From: an uncultured Porphyromonadaceae bacterium | GTDB lineage: Bacteria; Bacteroidota; Bacteroidia; Bacteroidales; Muribaculaceae | DNA: 50,277 bases | NCBI GenBank assembly: GCA_947175295.1 | Contig: CAMWMK010000016.1 | Span: 1-50,277 of the forward strand | Direction: 5' to 3' | Shown here: positions 50,136-50,277 of the stretch, one piece after another | How positions within the stretch are numbered: the first letter of the stretch is position 1 | Layout of the letters: each line of letters starts with the position of its first letter | The notes under the pieces: generated by a model | The model's input: the letters and a program-made list of their open reading frames with translations, nothing else | What the model was told of the DNA's origin: nothing | The model's database searches: none | Translations under genes and position numbers: made by a program

Positions 50136-50166
50136 CAAAGATAAGTCAAAAATAGTACAAATGCAA
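50136..50166 (-). promoter_or_regulatory. Promoter of the Rpn nuclease gene
   Basis: Minus-strand TTG (50164-50166), 20-base spacer, TATCTTTG (50136-50143). The ATG is 18 bases downstream. The rest of the window end (50167-50277) shows no gene. Confidence 0.78.
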
Positions 50167-50277
50167 ATTTATTGATTGTAAAAAATAAGTCGGGACAAAG
50201 TTTTTGAATGATTGCCGATGGAAGAGGGTGTTGCAGAACTCCCCTCAAAAAATTAAGCAAAAGCCTCAACTTTCCCA

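Noticed and set aside
50119..50136. GTG start for the Rpn nuclease
   Set aside because: The GTG is inside the -7 box, so it would not be in the mRNA.

Overview
This 50.3 kb window comes from a member of the Bacteroidales. The best fit is a Muribaculaceae-like genome, though the family is an inference. Support comes from the type IX secretion genes porU and porV side by side, Bacteroidota-type promoters (TAnnTTTG at -7, TTG 19-20 bases upstream), DUF3078, DUF3244, NVEALT and DUF1573 proteins, TPR-membrane-HTH regulators, and tandem RND efflux genes. Conserved core regions look GC-rich. The segments at about 0.8-3.6 kb and 41.7-46.9 kb are visibly more AT-rich and look accessory.

Layout. 0-3.6 kb: an outer-membrane barrel protein, a small lipoprotein and a TPR/membrane/coiled-coil regulator-like lipoprotein, all minus. 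3.6-11.3 kb: a minus-strand run of a secreted alpha/beta hydrolase, parE, coaD, an S41 protease, a DUF3078 barrel protein and two small exported proteins, several joined by 4-base overlaps. 11.4-12 kb: thiol peroxidase (plus), convergent with the next block. 12-20.9 kb: a minus run of GH25 lysozyme-like protein, porU, a degenerate FAH-like protein, porV, ispF and a UvrD-type helicase. 20.9-25 kb (plus): cvpA, sufC, sufD and sufS, with no sufB. 25.2-28.4 kb (minus): pta, ackA, lgt. 28.5-30.5 kb: an LptF/G permease (plus), then tRNA-Leu(UAG) (minus). 30.7-39.4 kb (minus): adaptor, RND pump 1, TolC-like protein, RND pump 2. 39.5-46.9 kb (minus): an accessory locus. 47.1-49.1 kb (plus): a transglutaminase-like lipoprotein. 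49.2-50.1 kb (minus): an Rpn/PD-(D/E)XK nuclease.

The most interesting locus is 39.5-46.9 kb. In transcription order it holds a membrane-anchored TPR protein with a C-terminal LuxR-like HTH, DUF3244, a thioredoxin-like/DUF1573 lipoprotein, an NVEALT peptide, a 6-bladed beta-propeller lipoprotein, a second NVEALT peptide, a frameshifted small secreted-peptide gene, an O-antigen-ligase-like polytopic protein with a soluble tail, and a dedicated-looking S26 signal peptidase. The two NVEALT peptides share a motif and a Gly-Glu-Gly-Ser...Cys tail. The locus could be an exported-peptide system with its own sensor and processing enzyme. This is a hypothesis from gene order. A 22-base copy of the 3' end of the DUF1573 gene next to the broken peptide gene points to past duplication and deletion.

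A second theme is short-period repeats. Arrays of period 5-9 (AACCC-type on the sense strand) sit immediately before the start codons of ispF, the helicase, ackA and RND pump 1, and a GGAAGTAT-type array sits where sufB would be expected. Related imperfect repeats are inserted in frame inside RND pump 1. Several promoters lie so close to start codons that the mRNAs may be nearly leaderless.
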